Below are positions 46,780-57,357 of a stretch of 64,000 nt of DNA, piece after piece (within the stretch, counting starts at the first letter, position 1; the number at the start of each line of letters is the position of its first letter). The notes under the pieces were generated by a model. That model searched no databases. It worked only from the letters and a program-made list of their open reading frames with translations, and was not told the origin of the DNA. Source of the stretch: Balanoglossus misakiensis (Eukaryota > Hemichordata); assembly GCA_040954595.2 (NCBI GenBank), contig CM082590.2, positions 3,100,001-3,164,000 of the forward strand, read 5' to 3'. Both the position numbers and the translations under genes were made by a program.

Positions 46780-47493
46780 TCACCTGTAATTTTTATTCTG
46801 GTGTGTCACTGTTTCTACATAATCCTCAAATGGGACCACAGTGTCCTTGACGCTATTTTTCGCTGTGTCATCTGAAAATATATTAGTTAGCTCCCTGGCG
46901 GTATTAAGTGGTGAAAATTCATCAGCACCTTCAAGACAATTGATATACAACCTGCAGTTTGACTCATTTATTTTATGTACGCTAACTGAATTATGGGTTT
47001 CATTTTGGAAAGGAAATAACTGATCTTTTAGATTCTTGGCAGCCATAGCTCTATAGGGTAAATAAATTGCTATTCTCTCCATTAACCCACCTGTAGAAGT
47101 ATGCAATGCAGCTTTAACATCTTTATTGACACACATTTCATGGGCTTCATCTAGTGCTACATTAACCCAAGTTGAGCCTGACAAATTGCAAACAAAACCA
47201 CCTGCTTTGAAATGTAACAACAGAGAGTTTGGCATCTTCAGAAGGTCAGCGAGATGTCTGGGAATTAACCTCAAGTACAGGGATCGGTCATATGCATGGA
47301 ACAGTGGGTTCATTTGTTTCAAAGCCAATATTCGAAGGTTCCAATTTCCTGACCTTATTGCAATGTACAAAGACATGTATGCAAACAAATCTTCCTCTAT
47401 AAATCTAACCCAAAATTTGAAAGTTTTGTCTGTATTTGCCCTTCTGCACAGTACGTGAAATATCCCATGATTCATTCTGATTTGTACAATCAT
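46780..47493 (-). pseudogene. Exon of the OTU/CXC family gene (conserved helical domain)
   Basis: Read from a likely acceptor (ctgtgcag, AG at 47444-47445) it gives NTDKTFKFWVRFIEEDLF, SLYIAIRSGNWNLRILALK, YLRLIPRHLADLL, GGFVCNLSGSTWVNVALDEA and GGLMERIAIYLP. From memory this ordered set of motifs recurs in large uncharacterised proteins of many invertebrates. The exon ends near a possible donor (tacagGTGACA, about 46786-46791). It is uninterrupted here, unlike its neighbours. It belongs between the piece at 48-49.7 kb and the PIN-like/CXC exon. No enzymatic motif is evident. Confidence 0.6.
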
Positions 47494-48056
47494 TTACTCA
47501 GTCAAACCAGGCAAAGTTAACATGTGTAGAGAGAATTGTACACCACTAATATAAATTTTGAGATCTTACTTTTAAGGTGAATCTTATTGTCAATTACCAT
47601 TTCAAATGATTTAGAAAATTATGCATTATTGAGAGAGGAGATACGAATTTTATAAAATAATCAAGCAATTGCATAGCCAGCCATACAAAAAAGTTTGGAG
47701 TAAAACAGGGTCACTTGTAAAACCTGTTTAATCAAACAAAAAGATATTGATTTTTTCTATTGACAGAACAATGGAAATTTACATGTTAACTTTCAACAGA
47801 GACTGGCCACCTCAGTTAGTCATTGCTTGTTTCCCCTAAAGTGTGACATTTGCAGTACATTGATACTTTGATTTCTATGGCTTTTAAATTTTGATTTTGA
47901 AATTTACATTCTAATTCATCAACGTACTTTTCCTAGATAAAAATAAATAGATTTATATGTACTTCATATCATTGTTAGTATCTAAAACAGAAAAAGTTAT
48001 TAAATGGGCAACCTTCGATGATACAAATAACGGAGACTTGTGGATAAAATATCGTA
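47494..48056 (-). other. Intron-like interval
   Basis: AT-rich, no coding frame in phase with the flanking family exons. Confidence 0.4.
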
Positions 48057-49704
48057 CTATGTTCTGTCACAAAAAATCTGAAATTCCTCTTGCAAGCCAG
48101 TAAGTTGAGCCTTAAGGTCACCATTAATTTTGTCAATATGATCAGCTTTATCTTCAGTACATTCCAAACATTTTGTGACAGCTTCTAGTAAACATTTTTG
48201 GACTGTTTCTGTATCTAAGGGACAGTGCTGGGTATTATGGGTTTCACCCCTCTGATTCAAAAAGGAATTGACAAGACATCTAAACATACGTTCCCAAATT
48301 TGTGTTGGGAAGCGATGAGTTAGCTTGAAATTTGTACACTGAACTAGGGTTTCCGAAGTTCCCCCTTTATGATTGAACCCTGCCAGATGTTTTAAGATGG
48401 GTCCCTAGGATCTTTTTGCTCGTTGCTATGGGCCTTTATAGGACATTACACCCCGATTTGGACTAAGCCGTTTTCAGAGTCTAACAAGGGGCTGGTAACT
48501 AGTTGAAAATCTGCACGATTGTGAGCGCGCGCCCCCTGACGCCATTGATATGCAAATTAGCTAGGTCAAATTTCAAAAGCCTAAGGCTTTTTATTCCGTG
48601 ACCTCAAAAACGAACTTGATACGTATTCATTAGTTGCTTGAACCAGGGAAGATCGTGACGGATTTTGTTTTCGAATATTATCGTTGTATCCTACGATTTC
48701 AGCATACCCGTACCACATCTGAAAAAGTCATCGATTTTGGGTGTTTTTGGACGCACTCTTCCACCGGTATCGCTTCTTAGCACGACGAAAACAGAAAAAA
48801 ACGATCCGTCACACTGTGCGGAAGTACGTTCTCAACAAGCAGGTCAAATTTGACTGGCGTACGTGGCCTATGAAAAAAGCCTTAGGGATTTTCGTGAACG
48901 GTACAAAATCTCTGTGTACAAAACATTGGATTTTTAGCGTTCGATCCAGTTACTGTGGTTACAGGACGCGCACGCTATCGCTGACCGCTGCTTTGCCGTA
49001 TTAGCGTGGCGGCCTATGGCCGGGCGGTAGCTGCCGTAAACATACTCGGACATGGGGTGTGCACACAATCGTGCAGATTTTCAACTAGTTACCAGCCCCT
49101 TGTTAGACTCTGAAAACGGCTTAGTCCAAATCGGGGTGTAATGTCCTATAAAGGCCCATAGCAACGAGCAAAAAGATCCCAGGGACCCATCTTAAGTCAG
49201 CATCCCAGAATATTTTCATGATGACTGGTTGGTAATTTTTTAGATTATGCCAGTCTCCGATAAAAGGCTGCAACCAGTCTAAATCTGCACCATACATGTC
49301 TTTTAACTTTATCAGGTGATGGAAAGTTTTCCCATCACCAACCACAACCAGGTATTTTATTCTTACACCAACTCTGAATGTAACATATACAGCTTATTGA
49401 TAATGTTATGGACAGTTTCAATAGAGTCTGCGTGTTCACTTGATATGCCCAAATAAATGACATTTGAGCATTCACTGTCATTACTGTTAGCAGTTGTTGC
49501 TAATGTTGATTTAAAATCCCCAAATACTGTTTCTATATCAGCTCTGTGCATTGTATTTTTTGTAGAGCAAAAATGAATGCGTCAGAAAACAGTTCTGACC
49601 AAGCAATAGCTTCTTCTTGTTTAATGTCAAAATCTGACAGCGAAATTGATGACTGTGGTTGATGTTGTCTCAGTAGAGGTGGTTTAATTAAATACTACAT
49701 CATC
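48057..49704 (-). pseudogene. Middle segment of the OTU/CXC family gene, split by a MITE
   Basis: Right part: SISLSDFDIKQEEAIAWSEL, then after frame changes DIETVFGDFKSTLATTA, KYLVVVGDGKTFHHLIKLK, LDWLQPFIGDWHNLKNYQPV and IFWDADL. The TTAA-flanked element at 48396-49191 interrupts here. Across it the frame resumes without shift: KHLAGFNHKGGTSETLVQC, HRFPTQIWERMFRCLV, ending in FQIFCDRT at 48057. At least two frameshifts (near 49.55 and 49.36 kb) precede the MITE, so the gene was already or has since become non-functional. The GDG...GDWHNLKN block is a signature of this family as I remember it. Confidence 0.6.
48396..49191. mobile_element. TTAA-flanked non-autonomous DNA transposon, 128-bp inverted ends
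   Basis: TTAA target duplications at 48392-48395 and 49192-49195. Terminal inverted repeats 48396-48523 and 49064-49191 (start gatgggtccct) match over 128 bases with one mismatch (tagg versus tggg). The interior of about 540 bp has no transposase. TTAA targeting suggests mobilisation by a piggyBac- or Kolobok-type transposase. Near-identity of the arms indicates recent activity. It interrupts a coding exon of the OTU/CXC family gene. Confidence 0.9.
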
Positions 49705-49718
49705 ATGAACAGTATCAT

Positions 49719-51434
49719 ATGATAAACCTGGGGGTTTTATGTGGGAGCAACAGCCTATAAAATCCCATGGGGTTTTCTTTGGATACGATCGACTGAAATG
49801 TCTACTTTTGAAATGGGAAAAGAAAATTGAAAGGCTTAAAAGCGTGCTCAACATCTGGTCACGACGTAAGCTGAGCCTTTATGGCAAAATTACGGTTTTA
49901 AAGTCTTTGGCACTGCCCACAATTTACTACCTTATGCTTAATCTTGGTGCTTTTGAAACGTGGCTCACGAATATCAACCGTCTTATTTTCAAATTTCTGT
50001 GGAATGACAAGCCAGACAAAATCAAAAGGCTCACACTCATTGCCCCTTATGATTGCGGGGGACTAAACATGCCTGACATTTTTGCCATCCATGACGCCTT
50101 TTGTTCATCATGGGTTCGTAGATTATGTGACAATTCCTCTGCCAAATGGAAGGCCTTGCCACTGCATTGGCTCGGGCACTATGGTCCAGATTTTCTTATT
50201 TTTCATTTCAATTTTAGCAACATTTCCTGTTTCCCATTTCTCGAGAGAATTCCCTTTTTCTATAAACAAGTAATTTCAGCTTGGCATAGTGCAAAAGGTG
50301 GTTGCGTCACTTTCTCCAAACTCAGTAATTTAGATGTGCGTAATCAAATTATCTGGGGTAATGTCAACATTTCAGATAATGGTAAGACTCTTTTTTTCCC
50401 TGGTTGGATTCACTCAAATATTATCTATGTCCAGGACATTGTCGATACCAACGGCGATTTTCTTCCACCTACACTGTTGTTACAAAAACTCGAGAATAAG
50501 TCAAATTGGATAGTTGAATGGATGAAGTTGCGGAATCTTATTCCCAGAGAATGGAAGTCTGTGTTGAAAGGTACTCAGTTGCATCAGATGCGTAGAGAAA
50601 AGAATTTTCTTCATGTCAATGGAAAAGTTTTTGTTTTACCTAATGATCTGTCTCGCCTTACTTCAAAATTTTTTACAGTATTTTTGTGCAAAATCGTTTT
50701 ATTCGTCCATATTGTGAAAATACATGGAATCGTCGTTTGACCATGACTACTCCACTACAGTGGAGAACTATATGGGTTAACCAAACGACTGGATTGTGTT
50801 GTGATAGGAAACTTGCTGAATTTAACTTTAAGATTATGCATAACATTTTGCCATGTGGCATCAATCTTTTAAGATGGAAAATTAGTAAAAATGATCTATG
50901 TTGTCTTTGAAATGTAACTGATGCTTATGAGCATCTATTTTTAAAATGTCAACGTTTAGGGGATTTTTGGCAGCGTTTATCTGCTTTGCTCAGCAAACTT
51001 GGCATATGTCATGAGGTCGACTTAGAAACTATTATTCTTGGTAACAAAACTATGTACAGTCATCCTCTTTATAGATTTGTAAACATTGTCATTACTATTG
51101 CAAAGTATTGTGTATTCGCTTCATGGGTCCATTTACAACATGATATTAACAGCATTAGAGCAAAAACCAATTTCGATATATTTTACAGATATCTACAATT
51201 TATGCACCAAATACTCAAAAGGAATAATAATCTAGATTTCACCCATTATTGGAAGAAAATCCTTGCTTCCGTCTGAGATGTAATTATTTTGTTAAACAAA
51301 TGTACCTGGTGAATCTCTTTTTATATAGTATTATTTTTTATTTATTTATTTATTTATTTATTTCATCAAAACACGATTTATCTTTATGATACATGTAAGA
51401 TTAAATGAATGGAAATAAAAAAAAAAAAAAAAAA
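49719..51434 (+). mobile_element. 5'-truncated L1/Tx1-like LINE with poly(A) tail
   Basis: Flanked by a 14-bp duplication (atgaacagtatcat at 49705-49718 and 51435-51448) and ending in (ttta)n plus a poly(A) run, the marks of target-primed reverse transcription. The coding strand is plus, opposite to the gene it interrupts. It holds only the C-terminal third of ORF2, beginning beyond the RT catalytic motifs. Confidence 0.88.
49739..50740 (+). pseudogene. LINE ORF2 C-terminal part
   Basis: About 330 codons contain WSRRKLSLYGKITVLKSLAL, FLWNDKPDKIKRLTLI and YDCGGLNMPDI, the post-RT block typical of L1/Tx1-type ORF2. The frame breaks near 50690; further pieces of the same protein follow in other frames (50686-50910, then 50986-51276 ending FTHYWKKILASV). 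So the copy is truncated at the 5' end and frameshifted. Confidence 0.75.
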
Positions 51435-51448
51435 ATGAACAGTATCAT

Positions 51449-52526
51449 TGAATTTTTTCTCCGTAAATGTACAGGCTTTACTCACAGGTGCACTCAAACC
51501 TGTACCAGTATTTTTTGAGATAGATCTGTCAACCATGATTTTAGTATTATTTCCACAAGGAAAATTGGCCAAAATTTTATTCATTTCAGAGTCTACTGTA
51601 TTTTGTGAACAAAAGCCACTGTTTAATTCCTGACACCGTTCAAATGAATTCTTTGCATTTTCACTCACCAGACTATCTTTTCTTTTAATTAACTGCCTGT
51701 TAAGAAGCAAATCATAATGGCCTGGTTGACCTGGCCTGTCTGGTGTGTACAAGAGACAGACAGGCTCAGTCTTGGAGAACACATCACCATCACCTCTTGC
51801 AAATATATCATTCTGCTTGGTGTATATATGTCCTTCAAAGTATATATGATTGGCACGCATTATGTCTACTGTATCTGCTCTTAACTTGTCTGTGAATATT
51901 TTCTCTCGGTCAGCTAAAATTGGGTCAGAAGGGAGTCCATTAAGTAGACGATCACAATTTCGTAATGCAAAATCATTTCTCACAGAGATGCTCCTGAAAA
52001 AGCACCTTCCATCACCATAAATGTTGATTAGCTGAAAATCTTTGACAGTTGAATGTTTGTCATGACTGCCAAAAACAATATCATCAATACTGTTCAGAAT
52101 TGACTTTGATTTTGGTTGGACCATTCGATAAGAAGTACCGTGGAAACCTCTGTCCTTTGGATCAGCTCTAACAGCTGCATATTTAGCTGATTTATCAATA
52201 TTGTCAATGGAAGTTAAACAAAATGCATTATTTGCAATATTTTCCTCTGTGAAATCAGCTGATGTTCTTTTGTTGATCACTCCCAACATGTATCTATGCA
52301 ATGTATCTCCAGAACAAATAATACCAAATCAATTTAGAATTTTCACTAGAGTAGATGACTTACTATAACCTTCAACAATGTCAGCCAGGTAAGTATGCAA
52401 TGGGTAAGTACAATGATCAGAACAAATGAACAATAGCATACACACAAAAGAAACGCCTGAGGAATCATGCTCTACTCTCCATAGAGTGCCGGTCATAAAA
52501 TCCATAGTTGTGTTTATTCCATACAA
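51449..52526 (-). pseudogene. OTU-type cysteine protease segment of the OTU/CXC family gene
   Basis: Reads LHTYLADIVEGYSKSSTLVK, then an in-frame TGA (52329-52331), then LHRYMLGVINKRTS, SIDNIDKSAKYAAV and RGFHGTSYRMVQPKS, followed by an OTU domain. Counting from 52301, the Cys box INIYGDGRCFFRS puts the nucleophile at residue 100 and the His box GQPGHYDLLL puts the catalytic His at 195, a spacing reasonable for OTU deubiquitinase-like proteases. The segment runs straight into the LINE insertion at its 3' side. OTU domains cut ubiquitin-type linkages and also occur in mobile-element proteins; the substrate here is unknown. Confidence 0.68.
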
Positions 52527-53434
52527 AGTTGGAGCTTTTTAATTTATTGCGTTCACTGTTGTTCAACGTTAAATATACAACAGTGTTCCATAACATAGGG
52601 TCAACCTCACTGACAATATATTCAACATCAAGTGTACTCAGATCAACATTGTTTGTTTTGCAGTAATTACTGAATTCTTGAGATTGCTGATAAATGCTGG
52701 CATTTAATTTCACAGCCACCAAATCAAGCATTTTGAAAAAGTCAACGTCAACTTTACTCAAGTCTCTTACTTGCTTTTCAAGCCTCTCTATCTGTTTCTC
52801 AGCTTGCACAACATACTGAGGATGTTCGACAAGTGCATTTTGGAGGGCAATAGTGAGATCTGAACCTGTTCGGTACAAAAAGGTGGAGAACTTTCTACTC
52901 ACTTTTGATACAACAGAAAGGTGAATTGGAAAATACACACATAGCAATTCCCGAATAAGCCAGCTATTAGGTTTTCTGTGGAATTCCACTCGTTGTAACT
53001 TGACATTGGGTCGCAAAGTCTGATATTCATTGTCTAAACAATCATTGAAATATTGCCTGACATCAAACAATAGAATGGCATGTTTTCTGAGGAGCACTTC
53101 TCCTAAAAAGACAACAGTTTTCCAGCATGCAAAATTCACCAAGTCGTCGTCACAGCTGCATCCTTTATTGTAGCATTGTGACATATTTTTTAATTTCTTC
53201 AGCAAGTGCTATATCACTCGACATAATTAAGCCTTGTTGAATACTACACCTGGCTTTTTCCGCTAAAGCAACAAATGTTTTATAACATTTCAAACAAATC
53301 AGGCTGTCTTGAGTAAGGGCAAATGGTGTGTTAGTTTGTTGGTGAAATGTTTGCACCATTTCAAAATCAGGGATTTTAAACAAATTGTTTGCCCGTGATA
53401 AGCACGAAGTACACAAGGGATGGCTTTTTCTCAT
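52465..53434 (-). pseudogene. N-terminal part of the OTU/CXC family gene with zinc-finger-like cysteines
   Basis: The first frame (53434 to 53165) has LCTSCLSRANN and, after about 40 residues, LICLKCYKTF, two CxxC pairs that could form one zinc site. A one-base frame change in an A-rich tract near 53180 leads into KGCSCDDDLVNFACWKTVV, LLRKHAILLFDV, LIRELLCVYFPIHL and FLYRTGSDLTIALQNAL. Another frame change near 52.5 kb links to the OTU segment. No start codon with context is obvious, so exons upstream may be missing. Confidence 0.55.
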
Positions 53435-54366
53435 AGCAAGGATGTAGTGACGTTGACACAGTGGAAATGATGAAACATCCTTTAAAACCTGAGTTGTCTA
53501 TACTCAATTTTGTACACAGTCCTCCTCGCCTGAAATCAGCTCTATAATGTCGCGTAAAAAATGGCCTATTTTGCGACCCTTCAGCGGGGCCCACTCTAAC
53601 AGCTACATGGTTTGAAGTACTTTCCCTCATTAACATATGTTAATGAGTACCGTGCGATCTGACTGTACAGACAGAATAACACACATCGAGAGATTAACAG
53701 GCAAACACTGGCTGACCCATAAGCGGCCAATGGCATGTGTACTGTACACACAGCAAATGGTCTCTTTAACAGATAGCCAGTTATGTAAACATGCAGTTAC
53801 CAATCACTGTTATTATTGACAAATTGCATCCAAGTCCAGACACAGGCTTGAATACAATGTTTAAACAATAACAACATTGCTTACCCAGCTTCACCGAGCT
53901 GAAATGATCGTTGACAACCAGAATAATACTGAATAAAAATTCAAAAATTACAGATACAGGACCTTTCGTTGCCCACATATTATATTACCGTGGTCTGTGC
54001 GTCGCATTTTAATTGGTCAAGATGAACGACATCACTGACCACAAATACCCAGTAATGGTTTGTTTACATGCCCGTAAATCTGAATAGTAATATTAGCAAA
54101 CAGTTCAGTGAACACAACATTTTGCATAACACAAGTTCCGGGGCCCCAAGTCTTGTGTGTGGGACATTTTCAGAAATATTGACGGTTTTCTTGAGATTGT
54201 TGGTAATGTAATGGAAATAAATGCAGGGCTCGGGCTCTAGCTAAGCTAAAATTAATGGGCTCGGAAGCCTCGCCCATGAATTTTTGGCTTTCCCCTCGCC
54301 CTTGCCCATAAACAAACATTAATGGTCATGGCGTCGTGCATTATTTCTATATTGTGTTGATCTTAC
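53435..54366. other. No gene seen
   Basis: It contains 'accgtgcgatctgactgt' (about 53651-53668), also found inverted near 34.76 kb, but no exon with splice borders. Confidence 0.4.
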
Positions 54367-54483
54367 CTGTACACTCTCCATTGACCAATCAATATTCCAC
54401 AGCACAAGTGAAATAAAAAGAGCCTGCTGTATTCACACACTGGCCTTCACAAAGATCTGCTCTCTCCATATATTCATTGACAT
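54367..54483 (-). pseudogene. Dead cbEGF exon with stop and lost cysteine
   Basis: A 117-bp symmetric phase 1-1 exon with intact borders: acceptor gatttcag (AG 54484-54485) and donor GTAAGAT (54360-54366). It reads D-VNEYMERADLCEGQCVNT, AGSFYFTCAVEY, then TGA, then LVNGECTG. It keeps the cbEGF plan (DVNE, C-x3-C, AGSF, final C), but the first Cys is Tyr, the fifth is Tyr, and TGA falls before the last Cys. Inclusion would truncate the protein; skipping would keep the phase. It lies between the intact EGF exon at 55739 and the 20-kb interval of inserted elements. Confidence 0.7.
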
Positions 54484-55738
54484 CTGAAATCAAAGATAGT
54501 TATTATTATTTATTTATTTTATTATTATTTATTTCCTAACAAATGTAATACACATACATCTTCTACAGAAAATAATAAAATTAGAAAACAAGTGAAAGCT
54601 TAAAGGATAAAAAATTACACTTAAAAACCCCAAACAAACAGAAACAGTTCTGAAAGACAATCCCTATAAACCAAAAAAGCAATGGAATGAAATAGTGCTG
54701 AATAAAAAGACGAGTCTTTAAACCCCTTTGAAAACTGTCAATAGATCCAGCATTGTGGATAGAAGGTGCACAAACACTGAATCCTATTTAGCCATATGCC
54801 TTGTCAGTGTTCAAAATTCATAGGAAATATCAAGCAGTCATTGTTTCTTTTAATTGCAATACATGAACCTGGGAAAGTCTAAAAGATGCCATGATACCAC
54901 TAGTCAACTCCCACGCTAAATTCAACCTGTCTGTCGGACTGGTAACATTTTATTTTTACCAGTCCTACAGAAAAACAACCAGTCTCGGACTGTCGGACAG
55001 GCTTTATTTCGTACACTGGCCTTGTTAAGTTTTGAAATGCTCATTCATGGTGATGAGTTATCAAGAATATACCCGTTAAAAATTACTGTACCCTCAGAGA
55101 AGCATTTTGTAATGTCTTTAAAATGAGATGAAAACTATATGAATTTTCTAAGTGTATATTTATTCTTTGCAGAGGTAATTTATTTAGCTATAGGTTGATA
55201 ATTTATGCTAATTTCATTAAATTATGCAAATAAGTAGTGAAAATACTTGTACATGAATATATCAGACAGTCTTATAGTATCGTGTGAGGTTGATGACACA
55301 TATTCTTAACCACATATTTCTTGATCAATTAATTGTTTTTACACCAAAGTCCTCAATATCCATGGCGATCCCTTTCTAGGAATTTTAACACTCTCTATCA
55401 TTCTCATTTTAACAAAATCCCCTGAAACTTGTGTACCCTGTCAGCAAAACTTTGTCTGATTTTTAAAATACAGATTACTTTTTCTCCCTTGCAAACAAAT
55501 TTTCAAAGATAAGTTTTCACATTTGTTAATTTGTTTATATTATGCATAATTATAATTGGAAAAATTCTGAGATACAATTTCAACAAACATGTGTTCAGTA
55601 CGAGTGTGCGGTTGATTTCAAATTTTAAAATGTGTGCAATGGACAGACAGGATGTGTGTTTAGCTGATTGTAACCGTAGCAATATACAATCCCCAAACAA
55701 TGTAGCCACAGAAGATATCAATATCCACAGTTACATAC
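54484..55738 (-). other. Intron-like interval
   Basis: No coding signal. A tatt-type low-complexity stretch occurs at about 54500-54535. Confidence 0.4.
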
Positions 55739-55861
55739 CGGCACATGCATGGCCATCCTCCAGCAGATAGAATCCTGGTCTGCAAGTGCAGAGATAACTA
55801 CCATGGGTATTCTGACAATAGTGTTGACATGCATATCCACCACTGTGACATTCATTCATAT
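55739..55861 (-). CDS. Calcium-binding EGF-like exon, six cysteines intact
   Basis: A 123-bp symmetric phase 1-1 exon with acceptor cttaccctccag (AG 55862-55863) and donor GTATGTAA (55731-55738). The peptide NECHSGGYACQHYCQNTHG then SYLCTCRPGFYLLEDGHAC has all six cysteines in class-II EGF spacing (C-x6-C-x3-C-x8-C-x-C-x12-C) and Ca-site residues at the start, with Asp supplied by the split first codon. It is the best preserved EGF exon in the window. It joins in phase to the upstream exon at 56453-56636. Confidence 0.85.
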
Positions 55862-56109
55862 CTGGAGGGTAAGAAGAAATTAGAAATTATTTACAAGCAT
55901 TGAATTCACTTTAATTCCTTGGATTAAAAATACAGAAAAAATAGCCAACAGCTACTACAGCTAACTTAGCAAAAATGTCGACAAAATTTTACAGTGACAC
56001 TGGCGTACTCTGCCACTGATATGAGGATATAAGAAAGGGAACTGGAATATTTTTTCCTCTGTATAATCAAATTAACAGTAAATGACTGCCATGGCAACAT
56101 AACAGATGT

Positions 56110-56447
56110 TACAGTCAAACCCGTGTTAGGTGCCACCTCTATATAGTGGCTACTCTGTTACAGTCCATATACATTGTGTTAGGTATTGGTATTTACTGTT
56201 ATGTATAAATTTGCAGTGTACGAGGCTGAACGAGTGAGCATGTGCAGTTGGCAATAAAAAAAACAGCATGGCTGTCTAGTTTGTACACACATGTCCTGTG
56301 TCGTCTAATCACTCTGGTATAAGCCCACAATAATATAGCAATATATTACACATTGCACATTAAATGACCTGACTGTAGAGGCCACCTTTCTATAAAGGCC
56401 AGTTAGGAAAGTCCCCTGTCTGGCCAGTATAGACAGGTTTGACTGTA
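56110..56447. mobile_element. MITE, TACAGTCAAACC family, 338 bp
   Basis: Left 'tacagtcaaacccgtg' and right 'gacaggtttgactgta'. The right end abuts the donor of the exon at 56453, so the element forms the first bases of the downstream intron. Confidence 0.75.
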
Positions 56448-56452
56448 CCTAC

Positions 56453-56636
56453 CTCTTTGTGGCTGTGAATCTGTACCTGGCCATCTCTCCTGTGGCTGTG
56501 AGTTGATAGAATTCACAGCAGCAATTGGTGGCATCTTACTGAACTGACTAGCATTTGCCATTTGCATGACACCCTCTGTGGCTTTCAGTGCAGCAGCTGG
56601 TGCCTGCTGGGAAGTCATCTTTGGAGGTGAAGTTGC
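56453..56636 (-). CDS. Ser/Gln/Ala-rich exon, phase 0 to 1
   Basis: A 184-bp exon with acceptor tttttggacag (AG 56637-56638) and donor GTAGGT (56447-56452). It reads ATSPPKMTSQQAPAAALKAT, VMQMANASQFSKMPPIAAVN and SINSQPQERWPGTDSQPQR. Its phase-1 exit matches the split Asp codon of the EGF exon at 55739-55861. No domain is recognised; the composition is that of a disordered linker. The MITE at 56110-56447 overlaps the first base of the donor, so the present donor may be partly transposon-derived. Confidence 0.5.
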
Positions 56637-57062
56637 CTGTCCAAAAAGATTAACAAACCTAGTTAATATGGAGCATTATCAAGGCCAGTATTCAAAACCC
56701 CATTTTTAATTCATGACTGCAATTTTTGATTCGATGTTGAGCTTGCAACTCTCAAAGTCCTATTTTCAACACACATTTGGATGGGATTGAGTTTTAGGGC
56801 TTATCAACATTAATCACATTAAAAATTGAATTTGATTACTGAGTCTGTGGCATTATCCAAAAAAGTCTTAGCATTTACAGAGTGGGTTTCTAGCAACCAA
56901 AACAGAAGTTTTGAATTTGTTTTGAAACAATAGTCAACTGTAAAGATAATGGTTAGACAAGGCTATGTGAAACAGTCATAAAAAGCTTTCAATTCACAGG
57001 ATGGGTAACTAGAAACGGCTATTTTATTATATAATAAAGTAGAAGGTAGACCACAACTGTAC

Positions 57063-57324
57063 CTGGGTGATGAAAATTGTCTCAATGGGATAAATGAAAC
57101 AGTCACATTGGGTTGTTGTGTCCTGTTTGCTGTGACAGCGGATACTGGTTGGTTGGGTAAACTGGTAGGCTGACCAAAAGGCATTGATGACCTTTGACCT
57201 TGGCCCTGCATCTGGGGCTGACTTGGTTGAGTCAATTACTGTTGAGAGGATGACAGTTGTTGTGGAGACTGACTTCCAATTTGACTTGGTTGTCCAAGTG
57301 ACAGATGACTTGTTGGTGCGGCAC
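57063..57324 (-). pseudogene. Ser/Gln/Pro-rich exon with in-frame TAA
   Basis: Acceptor tactacag (AG 57325-57326) and donor GTACAG (57057-57062). The coding-like frame reads PTSHLSLGQPSQIGSQSPQQ, LSSSQQ, then TAA (57236-57238), then LTQPSQPQMQGQGQRSSMPF, GQPTSLPNQPVSAV and VTVSFIPLRQF. Composition is identical on both sides of the stop, and the residue expected there is Gln. The exit phase (2) does not fit the next exon (56453-56636, entry phase 0), so either an exon is missing between them or the model is wrong. Confidence 0.45.
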
Positions 57325-57357
57325 CTGTAGTAAAAATATTTAGTTGATTTATTTATA

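Noticed and set aside
48741-49004. 87-codon basic frame inside the TTAA element as a transposase
   Set aside because: Too short, without a DDE or other catalytic motif, and overlapping another frame; the element looks non-autonomous.
27804-57238. Non-standard genetic code with TAA read as Gln
   Set aside because: Pol itself ends at TAA and its long frame uses ordinary Gln codons, and animal nuclear genomes use the standard code. Decay, or editing or an assembly error, is simpler.
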